Below are positions 1-9,480 of a DNA stretch of 64,000 nt, one piece after another; within the stretch, counting starts at the first letter, position 1, and each line of letters begins with the position of its first letter. The stretch covers positions 5,996,001-6,060,000 of the forward strand of contig NZ_AP023356.1 in NCBI RefSeq assembly GCF_018324205.1, given 5' to 3'. The position numbers and the translations under genes are program-made. This DNA comes from Actinoplanes ianthinogenes (GTDB lineage Bacteria > Actinomycetota > Actinomycetes > Mycobacteriales > Micromonosporaceae). A model generated the notes under the pieces. It was not told where the DNA came from, did not search any database, and worked only from the letters and a program-made list of their open reading frames with translations.

Positions 1-2
1 AC

Positions 3-398
3 GGTGAGGTGGACGTGGTGCTCGCCCAGTCGGTGCGCTGGACCCTGCGCTTCTCCGGGTACGCGGCCGAACGCGACGTGGACCTCGGCAAGGGGCAGGT
101 GACCGGGATCGAGATGGTCGGCGGGACCCGGCGGGCGGTGATGGCCCTGTCGGTGCCCTCCGGCACGGTGCCCGTGAAGATCACCGGCGGGGTCGACGAG
201 CTGACCCTGAAGGCGCCGGTCGGCAGCCCGATCCGGGTCAAGGTCGGCGGCGGGGCGGCCACCGTCACGGCCGGGTCCCGGACGCTGCGGGACGTCGCGC
301 CCGGGTCGACGCTGACGCCGAAGAACTGGGACGCCGCCGGGCGGTACGACGTCGACGCCGCCTCGAAGATCACCCTGCTGAACGTGGAAGCCGGGTGA
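3..398 (+). CDS. C-terminal part of a hypothetical beta-rich protein, cut by the window edge
   Basis: The reading frame is open to the left edge of the window, so the real start lies upstream; the first GTG inside the window is at 9. The visible 130 or so residues alternate hydrophobic and Gly/Val/Thr residues, as in a beta-sandwich or toast-rack-like extracellular domain, with no membrane segment in the visible part. I do not recognise the family with confidence. It ends 21 bases before the convergent serA stop. No catalytic motif is seen. Confidence 0.6.
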   Translation, partial: GEVDVVLAQSVRWTLRFSGYAAERDVDLGKGQVTGIEMVGGTRRAVMALSVPSGTVPVKITGGVDELTLKAPVGSPIRVKVGGGAATVTAGSRTLRDVAPGSTLTPKNWDAAGRYDVDAASKITLLNVEAG

Positions 399-419
399 CC
401 CCCGAGGCGGGGACGCGGA

Positions 420-1649
420 TCAGGACAGCACGCGCAGGCGGACCGTCTGGTCCATGGCGCGCAGCTGCTCCAGGACCTCGTCGCTGTAACCCTTGCCGAT
501 GTCGGTGATCAGGTAGCCGTACTCACCGCGGGTGCTCAGCAGCTGGCCCTCGACGTTCACGTTGTGCTCGGCCAGGATCCGGTTGACCTGGGCCAGCACG
601 CCCGGGGTGTTGATGTGCACGTGCACGATGCGGTGCAGGCCGGGCTGCTCGGGCAGGACCACGCCGGGCAGGTTCACACTCAGCGTGGTGTTGCCCTCGG
701 TGAGGAACTTGGCCAGCTTGTTCGCCACGAAGCCGCCGATGTCGGACTGCGCCTCCTCGGTCGAACCGCCGATGTGCGGGGTGAGAATCACGTTCGGCAG
801 GCCGCGCAGCTCGGAGAGGAACTCGTCGCCACGGCCTTTCGGCTCCTGCGGGAAGACGTCGACGGCGGCGCCGGCCAGGTGGCCGCTCTTCAGCGCGTCG
901 CGCAGCGCCAGGTGGTCGACGACGATGCCGCGGGACAGGTTGAGGAACAGGCTGCCCGGGCGCATCTTGGCGAACTGCTCGGCGCCGAAGAAACCGGCGT
1001 TGCCCGGGCGGCCGTCGACGTGCAGGGTGACGATGTCGCTGGTCTCCAGCAGCTCGTCCAGGCTGGCGCAGCGGTGCGCGTTGCTCAGCGCCAGCTTGTC
1101 GGCGGTGTCGTAGAACGAGACCGACATGCCGAGGTTCTCCGCGAGGACGGAGAGCTGGGTGCCGATGTTGCCGTACCCGATGATGCCGAGGCGGCGGCCG
1201 CGGATCTCGTGCGCGCCGTCCGCCGACTTGTCCCAGACACCCTGGTGCATCAGCGCGTTCTTCTCGGTGAGCCGGCGGGTCATCGCGATGATCTCGGCGA
1301 TCGCCAGCTCCACCACCGAGCGGGTGTTGGAGAACGGGGCGTTGAAGACCGCGATGCCCGAGGTCGACGCGGTGGTCAGGTCGATCTGGTCGGTCCCGAT
1401 GCAGAACGCGCCGATCGCCACCAGGCTGTCGGCGGCCTCCAGCACCTTCGCGGTGACCTTGGTCTTCGAGCGGATGCCGAGCAGATGCACTCCGGAGATG
1501 CGCTCGATCAGCTCGGCCTCGTCCAGCGCGCTCGCCACGGACTCGACAGCGAAGCCGTCCTCCTCGAGCCGGGACACCGCATCGGGATGGATGCTCTCCA
1601 ACAGCAGGACTCGCACCTTGGCCTGGTCGATCATCATCTTCCGTTCCAT
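420..1649 (-). CDS. serA: D-3-phosphoglycerate dehydrogenase with C-terminal ACT domain
   Basis: This enzyme oxidises 3-phosphoglycerate to 3-phosphohydroxypyruvate with NAD, the first step of serine synthesis in the cytoplasm. The 409-residue length matches the short E. coli-type form. Visible features are a GxGxxG nucleotide-binding loop (IGYGNIG), the 2-hydroxyacid dehydrogenase segment ending LTPHIGGST with its catalytic His, and an ACT domain over about the last 75 residues (HVHINTPGVLAQVN), which normally binds serine for feedback inhibition. Starts at 1649, 1637 and 1634 are all possible because ATG codons cluster there; none has a clearly better ribosome site. It stands alone and converges on the partial gene at the left edge. 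Confidence 0.93.
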   Translation of the reverse strand: MERKMMIDQAKVRVLLLESIHPDAVSRLEEDGFAVESVASALDEAELIERISGVHLLGIRSKTKVTAKVLEAADSLVAIGAFCIGTDQIDLTTASTSGIAVFNAPFSNTRSVVELAIAEIIAMTRRLTEKNALMHQGVWDKSADGAHEIRGRRLGIIGYGNIGTQLSVLAENLGMSVSFYDTADKLALSNAHRCASLDELLETSDIVTLHVDGRPGNAGFFGAEQFAKMRPGSLFLNLSRGIVVDHLALRDALKSGHLAGAAVDVFPQEPKGRGDEFLSELRGLPNVILTPHIGGSTEEAQSDIGGFVANKLAKFLTEGNTTLSVNLPGVVLPEQPGLHRIVHVHINTPGVLAQVNRILAEHNVNVEGQLLSTRGEYGYLITDIGKGYSDEVLEQLRAMDQTVRLRVLS

Positions 1650-1876
1650 GTTCGGTAGACCGCCCGGGCCGCCACGCCGAAGCCCAGTTCACAAGGCGTC
1701 AAGCCTAGTCCCCTCGGCGGCGCCGGCCGGTGCGGTGTGGGTGAGGTCCCAACAACCGGGCGGTTGCCGGGCCTTCCGGCGTGCTGTCGCGGTGGGTTAC
1801 GGCCGGGGCGGCCGCGCCGGTTCACCGCCTCCCCGCCGTTGTGCAACGCGCGATCCGGATCGTGGCAGCGCGAAAC

Positions 1877-1903
1877 CCGGCGGGAAACGGATTTTCCCGC
1901 CGG
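1877..1903 (-). terminator. Intrinsic terminator hairpin downstream of the sensor kinase
   Basis: A perfect 11-bp inverted repeat (arms 1877-1887 and 1893-1903, five-base loop) lies 18 bases beyond the stop of the leftward two-component operon. The stem is GC-rich at its base and A/T at its tip. No long U tract follows, which is common for actinobacterial terminators. Confidence 0.7.
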
Positions 1904-1921
1904 TCGGGTTGCTCCGGGCGG

Positions 1922-3031
1922 TTACGGCGCTCGGGGCAGCAGCACGATGACGTCGAGGCCGCCCTCGTCGCGGGCGTCGGCGCGGACGTCGCCGCCGTGC
2001 GCCCGGGCGACCGCCCGGACGATGGACAGGCCCAGCCCGGCGCCCGGCGAGACCAGGCGCTCGCTGCGGTAGCGGTGGAACGGCTCGAACAGGCCGGGCA
2101 CCTCGTAACGGGGGATGACCGGGCCGGAGTTCTGCACCCGGAGCTCGACCCAGCCGTCCGGCCGGGTCACGGTGTACACCCGGACCCAGCCGTTCTCCGG
2201 CACGTTGTGCCGGACACCGTTCTCCACGAGGTTCTGCACCAGGCGTTCCAGCAGCACCGGGTCGCCGAGCACGGCCGCCTCGCGGGGCTCGGCCACCACC
2301 TTGACGGTGTCCGCGACGGCCACGTGGTCGACGATGTCGGCGAGATCGACGTACGACCGTTCGGTCACCTCGCGATCCGAGCGGGCCAGCAGCAGCAGCC
2401 CGTCGATCAGCCGGCTGTGCCGGTCGTTGATCGCCAGCAGGGTGGCGCCGAGCTGGCGTACCTCCGGTGACGCGGTCTCCGGCGTGAGCGCCACCTCCAG
2501 CAGCGTCCGGTTCAGCGTGAGCGGGGTGCGCAGCTCGTGCGACGCGCTGGCGATGAACCGGCGCTGCCCGTCGAACGAGTGGTCCAGCCGGGCCAGCATC
2601 ACGTCGAACGTGTCGGCCAGCTGTTTGACCTCGTCCTCCGCGCCCGTCATGGCGATCCGCTCGTGCAGGCCGCGGTCGGCGGCCGGTGACTCGGCGATCC
2701 GCCGGGCGGTCGCGGTGATCTGGTGCAGCGGCTGCAACATCCGGCCGGCGATCAGCCAGCCCAGCGCGATCGTCGCGGCGCACACCACGGCCAGGGCGAT
2801 CGCACCCTGGGTGAGCAGCGCGTGCATGGTGTCCGCCCGGGCGTCCCGCACGATGGTGTTGAGGGTGGCCGGCTGCCCGTCCGGGCCGATCACCGCCTGG
2901 GCGCGCTGCTCGCCGGCCACCATGGCGTCCCGGCCGACCAGCACGTAGGTGGCGCCGAGCAGAACCAGACCGGCCAGCACGAACAGGCCGCCGTAGATCA
3001 GGGTGAGCCGGGCTCGCACGGTGAGCATCAT
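1922..3031 (-). CDS. Two-component sensor histidine kinase
   Basis: This is a membrane sensor kinase that should autophosphorylate and pass phosphate to the regulator encoded just upstream. It has 369 residues from the ATG at 3031, chosen because it overlaps the regulator stop as ATGA. Two membrane helices (about residues 11-33 and 76-95) enclose a short extracytoplasmic loop of about 40 residues. A HAMP linker follows, then the dimerisation helix with His165 in SASHELRTP, and an ATPase domain with the N box around 267-275 and a GAGLGLS G2 box at 330-336. The small loop suggests sensing in or near the membrane. It faces a divergent efflux operon, which is its most likely target. Confidence 0.93.
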   Translation of the reverse strand: MMLTVRARLTLIYGGLFVLAGLVLLGATYVLVGRDAMVAGEQRAQAVIGPDGQPATLNTIVRDARADTMHALLTQGAIALAVVCAATIALGWLIAGRMLQPLHQITATARRIAESPAADRGLHERIAMTGAEDEVKQLADTFDVMLARLDHSFDGQRRFIASASHELRTPLTLNRTLLEVALTPETASPEVRQLGATLLAINDRHSRLIDGLLLLARSDREVTERSYVDLADIVDHVAVADTVKVVAEPREAAVLGDPVLLERLVQNLVENGVRHNVPENGWVRVYTVTRPDGWVELRVQNSGPVIPRYEVPGLFEPFHRYRSERLVSPGAGLGLSIVRAVARAHGGDVRADARDEGGLDVIVLLPRAP

Positions 3032-3684
3032 CGGATCCGGTACCCCACTCCCGGCTCGGTCAGCACCACCGGCGGGTCGCCCAGCTTGCGGCGGAGCTTC
3101 AGGATGGTCATCCGCACGGCGTGCGTGAACGGATCGGCGTTCTCGTCCCACGCCTTCTCCAGCAGGGTCTCCGCGGAGACCGCGGTGCCGTCCGCCCGCA
3201 GCAGCTCGGCGAGCACCGCGAACTCCTTGCGGGACAGCGGCACGTACCGCCCGTCGCGGTGCACCTCGCGGCGGTACGGATCCAGGCTGATCCCGGCCCG
3301 GCGCAGCACCGGCGGCGCGGCCGGCCGGGACCGGCGGCCGAGCGCCGCGACCCGGGCCGACAGCTCCCGGAACGCGAACGGTTTCGGCAGGTAGTCGTCG
3401 GCGCCCAGGGACAGGCCGGTGACCCGGTCGTCGATGCCGGCCGCCGCGGTCAGCATCAGCACCCGGATGTCGGCGTTGCGCTCGGCCAGCACCTGGCACA
3501 CCTTGTCGCCGTGCACCACCGGCACGTCCCGGTCCAGCACCACCACGTCGTAGTCGTTCACATCGATGCGCTCCAGGGCGGAGCCGCCGTCGTAGACGAC
3601 GTCCACCGCGTGCGCCTCGTGCCGCAGGCCCTGCGCCACCGCGTCGGCCAGCAGCGGTTCGTCCTCGACCACCAGGATCCGCAT
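3028..3684 (-). CDS. OmpR/PhoB-family response regulator
   Basis: The 218-residue protein has an N-terminal receiver domain with the acidic pocket VVEDE near residue 6 and the phospho-acceptor Asp51 in VVLDRDVP. The C-terminal winged-helix domain binds DNA and ends in the usual VGYRIR hairpin. It is translationally coupled to the kinase through a 4-base overlap. The promoter region shared with the divergent lipoprotein gene holds a 7-bp inverted repeat that may be its binding site, which is an inference. Confidence 0.94.
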   Translation of the reverse strand: MRILVVEDEPLLADAVAQGLRHEAHAVDVVYDGGSALERIDVNDYDVVVLDRDVPVVHGDKVCQVLAERNADIRVLMLTAAAGIDDRVTGLSLGADDYLPKPFAFRELSARVAALGRRSRPAAPPVLRRAGISLDPYRREVHRDGRYVPLSRKEFAVLAELLRADGTAVSAETLLEKAWDENADPFTHAVRMTILKLRRKLGDPPVVLTEPGVGYRIR

Positions 3685-3737
3685 GCGTCCATCTTGACCC
3701 GGCCCGCTGTCAACTCGGCGTCATCGTTTTTCGTGAC

Positions 3738-3754
3738 GCCGGGGAAACCCCGGC
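3738..3754. promoter_or_regulatory. Inverted repeat in the divergent promoter region of regulator and efflux operon
   Basis: The arms GCCGGGG and CCCCGGC are separated by AAA and lie in the 124-base gap between the response regulator start (3684) and the lipoprotein start (3809). The position suits an operator for the adjacent regulator or a shared control site. GC-rich palindromes arise easily by chance in this DNA, so the function is only suggested. Confidence 0.35.
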
Positions 3755-3808
3755 ATCGCTCTACTTCGGTGGGTGGCGGCCGGACGGCCGCCGGCGAAGG
3801 AGACGACG

Positions 3809-4372
3809 ATGAGGAAGGCGACGATGCTGGCGGCGGGCCTGATGTTCGCCGTGGCGCTGACCGGCTGCGGGAAGGGCGCCGGGGCCGATCCGACGGTGGC
3901 CACCGCGCAGAGCGCGGGACCGGACGGGAAGCCGACTGCGTCGGCGACACCCTCCGACGACCCGGACGCCCCGGTCAAATTCGCGAAGTGCATGCGCGAG
4001 CACGGCATGACCTGGTTCCCCGATCCGGTCGAGGGCCGGCAGACCCTCAAGCTTCCCCGGAACGTCAAGCCGGAGGACTTCGAGGCCGCTCAGCAGGCCT
4101 GCAAGCAGTGGGCGCCGGACCGCGCGACCGGTGAGAAGCCGAACGCCGAGGACATGGAGAAGATCCGGCAGATGGCCAAGTGCATGCGGGAGAACGGCGT
4201 CCCCAACTTCCCGGACCCGAACCCGGACGGCGGCATCGGCATCGACAAGAAGCTCGGCATCGATCCCGAGTCGCCCACCTTCAAGGCGGCCGAGAAGAAG
4301 TGCGAACAGTTCATGCCGGGTCCCCGCGACAAAGGCACCGACACCGGCAGCGACGGGGGAGGCAACGCGTGA
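3809..4372 (+). CDS. Secreted lipoprotein with duplicated Cys-Met-Arg motif
   Basis: The start at 3809 is preceded by GAAGGAGA at ideal spacing, which favours it over an in-frame start at 3773. The N-terminus is a lipoprotein signal with lipobox LTGC and predicted lipidated Cys20. The mature part carries two copies of a motif, KCMREHG...FPDP and KCMRENG...FPDP, about 65 residues apart. Lipoproteins with this motif commonly precede HlyD-like adaptor and MacB-like ABC genes in actinobacteria (family knowledge). It overlaps the next gene by four bases, so it is probably co-expressed and may act with the transporter outside the membrane. The exact role is unknown. Confidence 0.85.
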   Translation: MRKATMLAAGLMFAVALTGCGKGAGADPTVATAQSAGPDGKPTASATPSDDPDAPVKFAKCMREHGMTWFPDPVEGRQTLKLPRNVKPEDFEAAQQACKQWAPDRATGEKPNAEDMEKIRQMAKCMRENGVPNFPDPNPDGGIGIDKKLGIDPESPTFKAAEKKCEQFMPGPRDKGTDTGSDGGGNA

Positions 4373-5420
4373 ACCGCAGGTGGACGACAGCAGCGGTGGC
4401 CGGTGTCCTGGCGGCCGGGGGAGCGGCCGCGTTCGTGCTGGTCGGGGGGCTGCCGGACGGCAATACGCCGGCACAGGCCGGCAGCAGCCCGCCGGCCGCG
4501 ACCGCCGAGGTGACCAAGCAGACGCTCGTCGACAAGGAGAGCCACGACGGGGCCCTCGGGTACGGCGACACGACGGCGCTCGCCGCGAGCCTCAGCGGCA
4601 CCGTCACCTGGATGCCCGCGGCCGGCGCCACCGTCCGGCGCGGCAAGCCGCTGTACAAGGTGGACAACAAGCCGGTGCTGCTGATGTACGGCACGATGCC
4701 CGCCTACCGCTCGCTCTCCTCCGGCGACGAGGGCACCGACGTCAAGCAACTGGAGAAGAACCTCTGGGCACTGGGCTACCGGGGCTTCACCGTCGACGAC
4801 GAGTACACCTCGGCGACCGCCGACGCGGTCGAGGAGTGGCAGGACGACCTCGGCCTGGACGAGACCGGCACGGTCGAGCTGGGCCGGGTGGTCTTCAAGC
4901 CCCGGGCGGTGCGGATCGCCTCGCACACCGTCGAGCCCGGCGGCGCCGCCCAGCAGGGCGCCGAGCTGCTGCAGGTCAGCGACACCGGCCGGGTCGCCAC
5001 CGTCCAGCTGGACGTCGACGACCAGCGGCTGGCCAAGAACGGCGCCAAGGTCGAGGTCACCCTGCCGGACGGCACCGTGGTCCCGGGCCGGATCACCGAC
5101 GTGGAGACCACCGTGGAGACGGCGGACAACCCCGGCGAGGAGGACACCACCAAGGTCAACGTCACGATCACCTTCGACAAAACGCCCGCCGGGCTGAACC
5201 AGGCGGCGGTGACCGTGCTCTTCGTCGCCTCGCAGGCCAAGGACGTGCTGACCGTGCCGGTCAACGCGCTGCTGGCGCTCGCCGAGGGCGGGTACGGCCT
5301 CCAGGTCGTCGACGGCGGCACCACCAGGATCGTGGCGGTGCGGACCGGCCTGTTCGCCGACGGGCAGGTCGAGGTCTCCGGCGGCGGCCTCACCGAGGGC
5401 ATGAAGGTGGGTGTCCCGAC

Positions 5421-5424
<4 letters not shown>
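4369..5424 (+). CDS. Efflux adaptor (HlyD-like) with peptidoglycan-binding domain
   Basis: The start is a GTG at 4369 within a GTGA overlap, preceded by GGGGGA at 4355-4360. One N-terminal membrane segment (about residues 8-27) anchors the 351-residue protein outside the cell. The middle carries a PG_binding_1-like helical domain (SGDEGTDVKQLEKNL onwards), inserted between the halves of the adaptor beta-barrel, as is usual in actinobacterial MacA-like proteins. The C-terminal half forms the beta-rich adaptor domains. It should link the MacB-type permease encoded downstream to the cell wall. Substrate unknown; a peptide or antibiotic is typical for the class. Confidence 0.85.
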
Positions 5425-6080
<656 letters not shown>

Positions 6081-7301
6081 GTGGTCGTCGTGGTGGAATC
6101 GTCACGGCCGTCGTCCGCGTCGTCGCTGCGGCCGGCCCGGCTCAGTGCCGCCGACCTGTTCCGGCTCGGCGGATCGGGACTGCGGGCCCGGCCGCTGCGG
6201 GCGGTGCTCTCCGCGCTGGGCATCGCGATCGGCATCGCCGCGATGGTCGCCGTGGTCGGGATCTCCGCCTCCAGCCGGGCCAACCTCGACCGGGCCCTGG
6301 CCCAGCTGGGCACCAACCTGCTGACCGTGTCGCCGGGCAACACCATGTTCGGCGAGGACGCGACGCTGCCCGACGAGGCGCTGTCGATGATCAAGCGGAT
6401 CGGGCCGGTCACCGCCGCGACCGCGGTCGGCAAGGTGCTGAACAACCCGGTCTATCGCACCGACCGGATCCCGCCCGGGGAGACCGGCGGACTGTCCCTG
6501 CTCGCGGCCCGGCTCGACCTGCTCCCGACGGTCGGCGGCACGCTGGCCGAGGGCACCTGGCTGAACGCGGCCACCGCGAAGTTCCCGGCCGTGGTGCTCG
6601 GGGCGACGGCCGCCCGCCGGCTCGGCGACGTGCCGGCGGTCTACATCGGCGGGCGCTGGTACCGGGTGGTGGGCGTGCTGAAGCCGGTGCTGCTCGCCGG
6701 GGAGCTGGACAACGCGGTGCTGATCGGGTGGGACGCGGCGAAGTCGTACCTGAGCTTCGACGGGCACGCCACCACCGTCTACACCCGATCGGTCGAGTCA
6801 CAGGTGGAGGCGGTGCGGGCGGTGCTCGCCGCGACCGCCAACCCGCAGAACCCGGACGAGGTGCAGGTCTCCAACCCGTCCGACGCCCTGAAGCCGAAGC
6901 GGGCCGCCAACCAGACCTTCAACGCCCTGCTGCTCGGCCTCGGCGCGGTCGCGCTGCTGGTCGGCGGGATCGGGGTGGCCAACACCATGGTCATCTCGGT
7001 GCTGGAACGACGGGCCGAGATCGGGCTGCGGCGGTCGCTGGGCGCCACCCGGGGACAGATCCGCACCCAGTTCGTCGCCGAGTCCCTGCTGCTGTCACTG
7101 CTCGGCGGTCTCGGCGGGGTGCTCGGCGGGACCGTGGTGACCGCGGCGTATGCCACCAGCCAGGACTGGCCGATCGCCGTCCCGCTCTGGGTGACCGCCG
7201 GCGGGATCGGCGCCACCCTGCTGATCGGCGCGATCGCCGGACTTTACCCGGCCATCCGGGCGGCCCGGCTGTCCCCGACCGAGGCGCTGGCCGCGGCCTG
7301 A
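6081..7301 (+). CDS. ABC transporter permease, MacB/FtsX type
   Basis: The GTG start directly follows the ATPase stop. The 406-residue protein has one N-terminal membrane helix (about 45-65), a large extracytoplasmic MacB periplasmic core-like domain, and three C-terminal helices ending in the FtsX domain (YPAIRAARLSPTEAL is the usual C-terminal signature). With the adaptor, ATPase and lipoprotein it forms a complete tripartite-like exporter operon, probably controlled by the divergent two-component system. It ends 8 bases before a convergent small gene. Confidence 0.93.
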   Translation: MVVVVESSRPSSASSLRPARLSAADLFRLGGSGLRARPLRAVLSALGIAIGIAAMVAVVGISASSRANLDRALAQLGTNLLTVSPGNTMFGEDATLPDEALSMIKRIGPVTAATAVGKVLNNPVYRTDRIPPGETGGLSLLAARLDLLPTVGGTLAEGTWLNAATAKFPAVVLGATAARRLGDVPAVYIGGRWYRVVGVLKPVLLAGELDNAVLIGWDAAKSYLSFDGHATTVYTRSVESQVEAVRAVLAATANPQNPDEVQVSNPSDALKPKRAANQTFNALLLGLGAVALLVGGIGVANTMVISVLERRAEIGLRRSLGATRGQIRTQFVAESLLLSLLGGLGGVLGGTVVTAAYATSQDWPIAVPLWVTAGGIGATLLIGAIAGLYPAIRAARLSPTEALAAA

Positions 7302-7309
7302 ACGCCGCA

Positions 7310-7552
7310 TCAACGCGCCCCACCGGCCGCCGGCTCGTCGAGCAGCAGCCGGTGGGCGCGCTCGTAGAGATCGGGGGCGTCCGGGGTCTGCACCAGCGCC
7401 GCCACGATCGCGACCGCCTCGTCGTGCCGGGCGGCCTGGCAGCGGGACCGGGCCAGGCGGAAACCGAGCAGCACGCCGGCCACGAGAGCGAGCGCGGCGA
7501 CGGCGAACAACAGGCTGGCGAGCATCCGCCGAGAATACTTCTCCGCCTTCAT
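7310..7552 (-). CDS. Small single-pass membrane protein, hypothetical
   Basis: This 80-residue protein has one strong membrane helix at about residues 10-33 and a short charged cytoplasmic-looking tail rich in His, Asp and Arg (RHDEAVAIVAALVQTPD). An alternative start is the Met at residue 10, which sits directly before the helix; neither start has a clear ribosome site. It is convergent with the exporter operon and divergent from the secreted protein at 7622. The family is not recognised. Confidence 0.55.
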   Translation of the reverse strand: MKAEKYSRRMLASLLFAVAALALVAGVLLGFRLARSRCQAARHDEAVAIVAALVQTPDAPDLYERAHRLLLDEPAAGGAR

Positions 7553-7621
7553 TGATCCGATCTGGGAGCGATCCCGTATCGATGGCCGAAGCATCTCTTT
7601 GCCAGGGGAAGGCGCCGGCCA

Positions 7622-8629
7622 ATGTATCGGTCCAGAATCAGCAGCAAGTCGCGTCGCTGGCAGGTGGTCGCGGTCGTGGGAGTCGCGGTGACCATCGCCG
7701 GCATCGGCCTCGGCGTGGCCTCGGCCGCCGAGTCCACGCCCACGGTCAACTGTCCGGACGTGAAGATCAACGTCGCCGTCCCGGCGCAGGCGCAGAACGA
7801 GGTGAACCGCAACCTCGAACTGCTCAAGACGCAGATCGCCGAGGCGAACAAGCGGATCGCCGACACCAAGGGCCAGGGCGGGGCGAACTTCATCCAGAAC
7901 GCCATCCTCGGCCCGCTCAAGGACAAGCGGTTCGCCACCATCAGCCGGATCGAAACCGCGATCGGCCGGAACGCGCAGAAGCCGAACCTGAACGCCGGAG
8001 GGCTGGCCGCCTGCACGCTGAACGGGGGCGGCGGCGCCGCTCCTGCGAAGCCCGTCGCGACCGCGACCACCGCGGTGCCCGGCGGCAACCTCGGCATCCT
8101 GACCAACAGCTGCGACACCAGCAAGCTGACGCGGCACGACGGTTTCCAGAAGGGCGACCGGTGCGTCTCCACCGAGTTCGGTGAGGTCGGCTCGGCGGCG
8201 AACAACCCGTCGCTGCTGATCACGTCGGCGCCGCGGCAGGTGAACCGGAACACCGCGTTCACCCTCCAGGTCAGCACCCGCAACCTGATCCGCGACCGGT
8301 TCCTGGCCGCCGGTCAGGGCGGTTACTACGTGGAGTCGAGCGTTCTCAAGAACGGCCTGGTCCGCGGGCACTTCCACACCGCCTGCCGGATGCTGTCCAG
8401 CACCACCACCGCGCCGGCCCCGGACCCGGTGCCCGCGTTCTTCGTGGCGACCGAGGACAGCAAGGGCGGCCGCACCCCGGACACGGTGACCATCCAGGTG
8501 CCGGGGCTGCCGCAGGCCGGGCTCGCGCAGTGCGCGTCCTGGGCCGGTGACGGCTCGCACCGGATCCCGATGATGGAGCGTGCCAACCAGACTCCGGCCT
8601 TCGACACGGTTCGCATCCGCGTCCGGTGA
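7622..8629 (+). CDS. Secreted protein of unknown function
   Basis: The ATG at 7622 is preceded by AGGGGAAGG. A positively charged N-terminus and hydrophobic segment (about residues 14-36) ending in ASAAE look like a Sec signal peptide, perhaps Tat-like because of SKSRRW. Residues 50-110 are helical and coiled-coil-like, followed by an Ala/Pro-rich linker and a C-terminal beta-rich region with several Cys residues (NSCDTS, DRCVST, HTACRM, AQCASW) that could form disulphides. No known catalytic motif is visible. It is followed by a strong bidirectional terminator. Confidence 0.75.
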   Translation: MYRSRISSKSRRWQVVAVVGVAVTIAGIGLGVASAAESTPTVNCPDVKINVAVPAQAQNEVNRNLELLKTQIAEANKRIADTKGQGGANFIQNAILGPLKDKRFATISRIETAIGRNAQKPNLNAGGLAACTLNGGGGAAPAKPVATATTAVPGGNLGILTNSCDTSKLTRHDGFQKGDRCVSTEFGEVGSAANNPSLLITSAPRQVNRNTAFTLQVSTRNLIRDRFLAAGQGGYYVESSVLKNGLVRGHFHTACRMLSSTTTAPAPDPVPAFFVATEDSKGGRTPDTVTIQVPGLPQAGLAQCASWAGDGSHRIPMMERANQTPAFDTVRIRVR

Positions 8630-8641
8630 TCTGACGACGAA

Positions 8642-8665
8642 GGGCCCGCCGGCTTCGGCGGGCCC
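8642..8665. terminator. Bidirectional terminator between convergent genes
   Basis: A perfect 10-bp GC stem (8642-8651 with 8656-8665) with a GCTT loop lies between the stop of the secreted protein (8629) and the stop of the leftward type VII-like cassette (8670). It can serve both directions. Confidence 0.8.
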
Positions 8666-8669
8666 TCGG

Positions 8670-9467
8670 CTAGTCCTTCTTCTTGAGGCTCCAGTCGGCG
8701 TCGTCGTCCTTGACGGTTGCGTCGCTGAACTGAGAGGTGTTCGACTTCGGCCAGACTCCGCCCGGGAAGCTGCCGGGGTCGATGGCGTCGCCGTGCAGCA
8801 GGATTACTGCCGTGACCTGAGAGGTGAGGAAGGTGGCAAGGGTGGCCGTGGCTCCAGTCAACACAGCGCTGCTGAAGCCCGCAGTTTCTAGGAGCAGAGC
8901 AGCGCCTGTCATGGAGAAGACGCCAGTCCCCATCGCCGCGATGGAGGCGGTTGTTGCAGCGATCAGCTTCGCTACCACGGCGGCTACTGAGATGTAGAAG
9001 AGCAGACCTGCGGCTGCGCATCCGGCGAGCGTTGCGGAGGTGGTCGTGGCGATCGAGCCGAGTCGAGCAGCAGCGCTGGCCTGTGCTCCCGCAGAAGCCA
9101 GGTACTTCTCGCGCGCATCGCCGGACCAGTCCGAGTCGTCGATCACCAGGTTCTGCGTGGAGAGATCGGTCGACACGCCGTTGGCCGTACTGCGCAGATT
9201 CATCCAGTTGTAGGCGTCGACGAACATCCAGATCGGGGCACTGGCACCCTTCAGAACATCGATGACCCACTGTGCGATTGCCGTTCCAGCCTCAACGGAC
9301 AGGTCAGCAAGCTTTTCCATCGCCGCGCCGAAGGCTGGATTGACCCACCAGTGATTTGCGGCAGCGTGCGCGGCTGGTTTCACCTCGGTCAGCTTTCCTT
9401 GCAAGGTCTTGATGCCGGCTTCGATCTCGGCAATCACCGCTTTGTATTGCGCCCGGCTGAAGTCCAC
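8670..9467 (-). CDS. Type VII secretion-like substrate with WXG motif and hydrophobic core
   Basis: The 265-residue protein begins with a helical region of about 100 residues, followed by a WSG motif at 114-116 (DWSGDAREKY) typical of WXG100-superfamily helical hairpins. A long Ala/Thr/Gly-rich hydrophobic stretch (about 138-225) may form membrane-inserting helices, and the hydrophilic tail ends in three lysines. It is the last gene of a four-gene leftward set with an EspC-like small protein, so a role as secreted partner or effector is plausible. No enzymatic toxin domain is recognised. Base composition is clearly lower in GC than that of neighbouring genes, suggesting transfer. Confidence 0.75.
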   Translation of the reverse strand: MDFSRAQYKAVIAEIEAGIKTLQGKLTEVKPAAHAAANHWWVNPAFGAAMEKLADLSVEAGTAIAQWVIDVLKGASAPIWMFVDAYNWMNLRSTANGVSTDLSTQNLVIDDSDWSGDAREKYLASAGAQASAAARLGSIATTTSATLAGCAAAGLLFYISVAAVVAKLIAATTASIAAMGTGVFSMTGAALLLETAGFSSAVLTGATATLATFLTSQVTAVILLHGDAIDPGSFPGGVWPKSNTSQFSDATVKDDDADWSLKKKD

Positions 9468-9480
9468 AACTCACCCCGTG

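Noticed and set aside
8630..8670. Second attachment site matching the tRNA-Arg 3' end
   Set aside because: No stretch resembling the tRNA 3' terminal sequence was found there; the short palindrome is a terminator.
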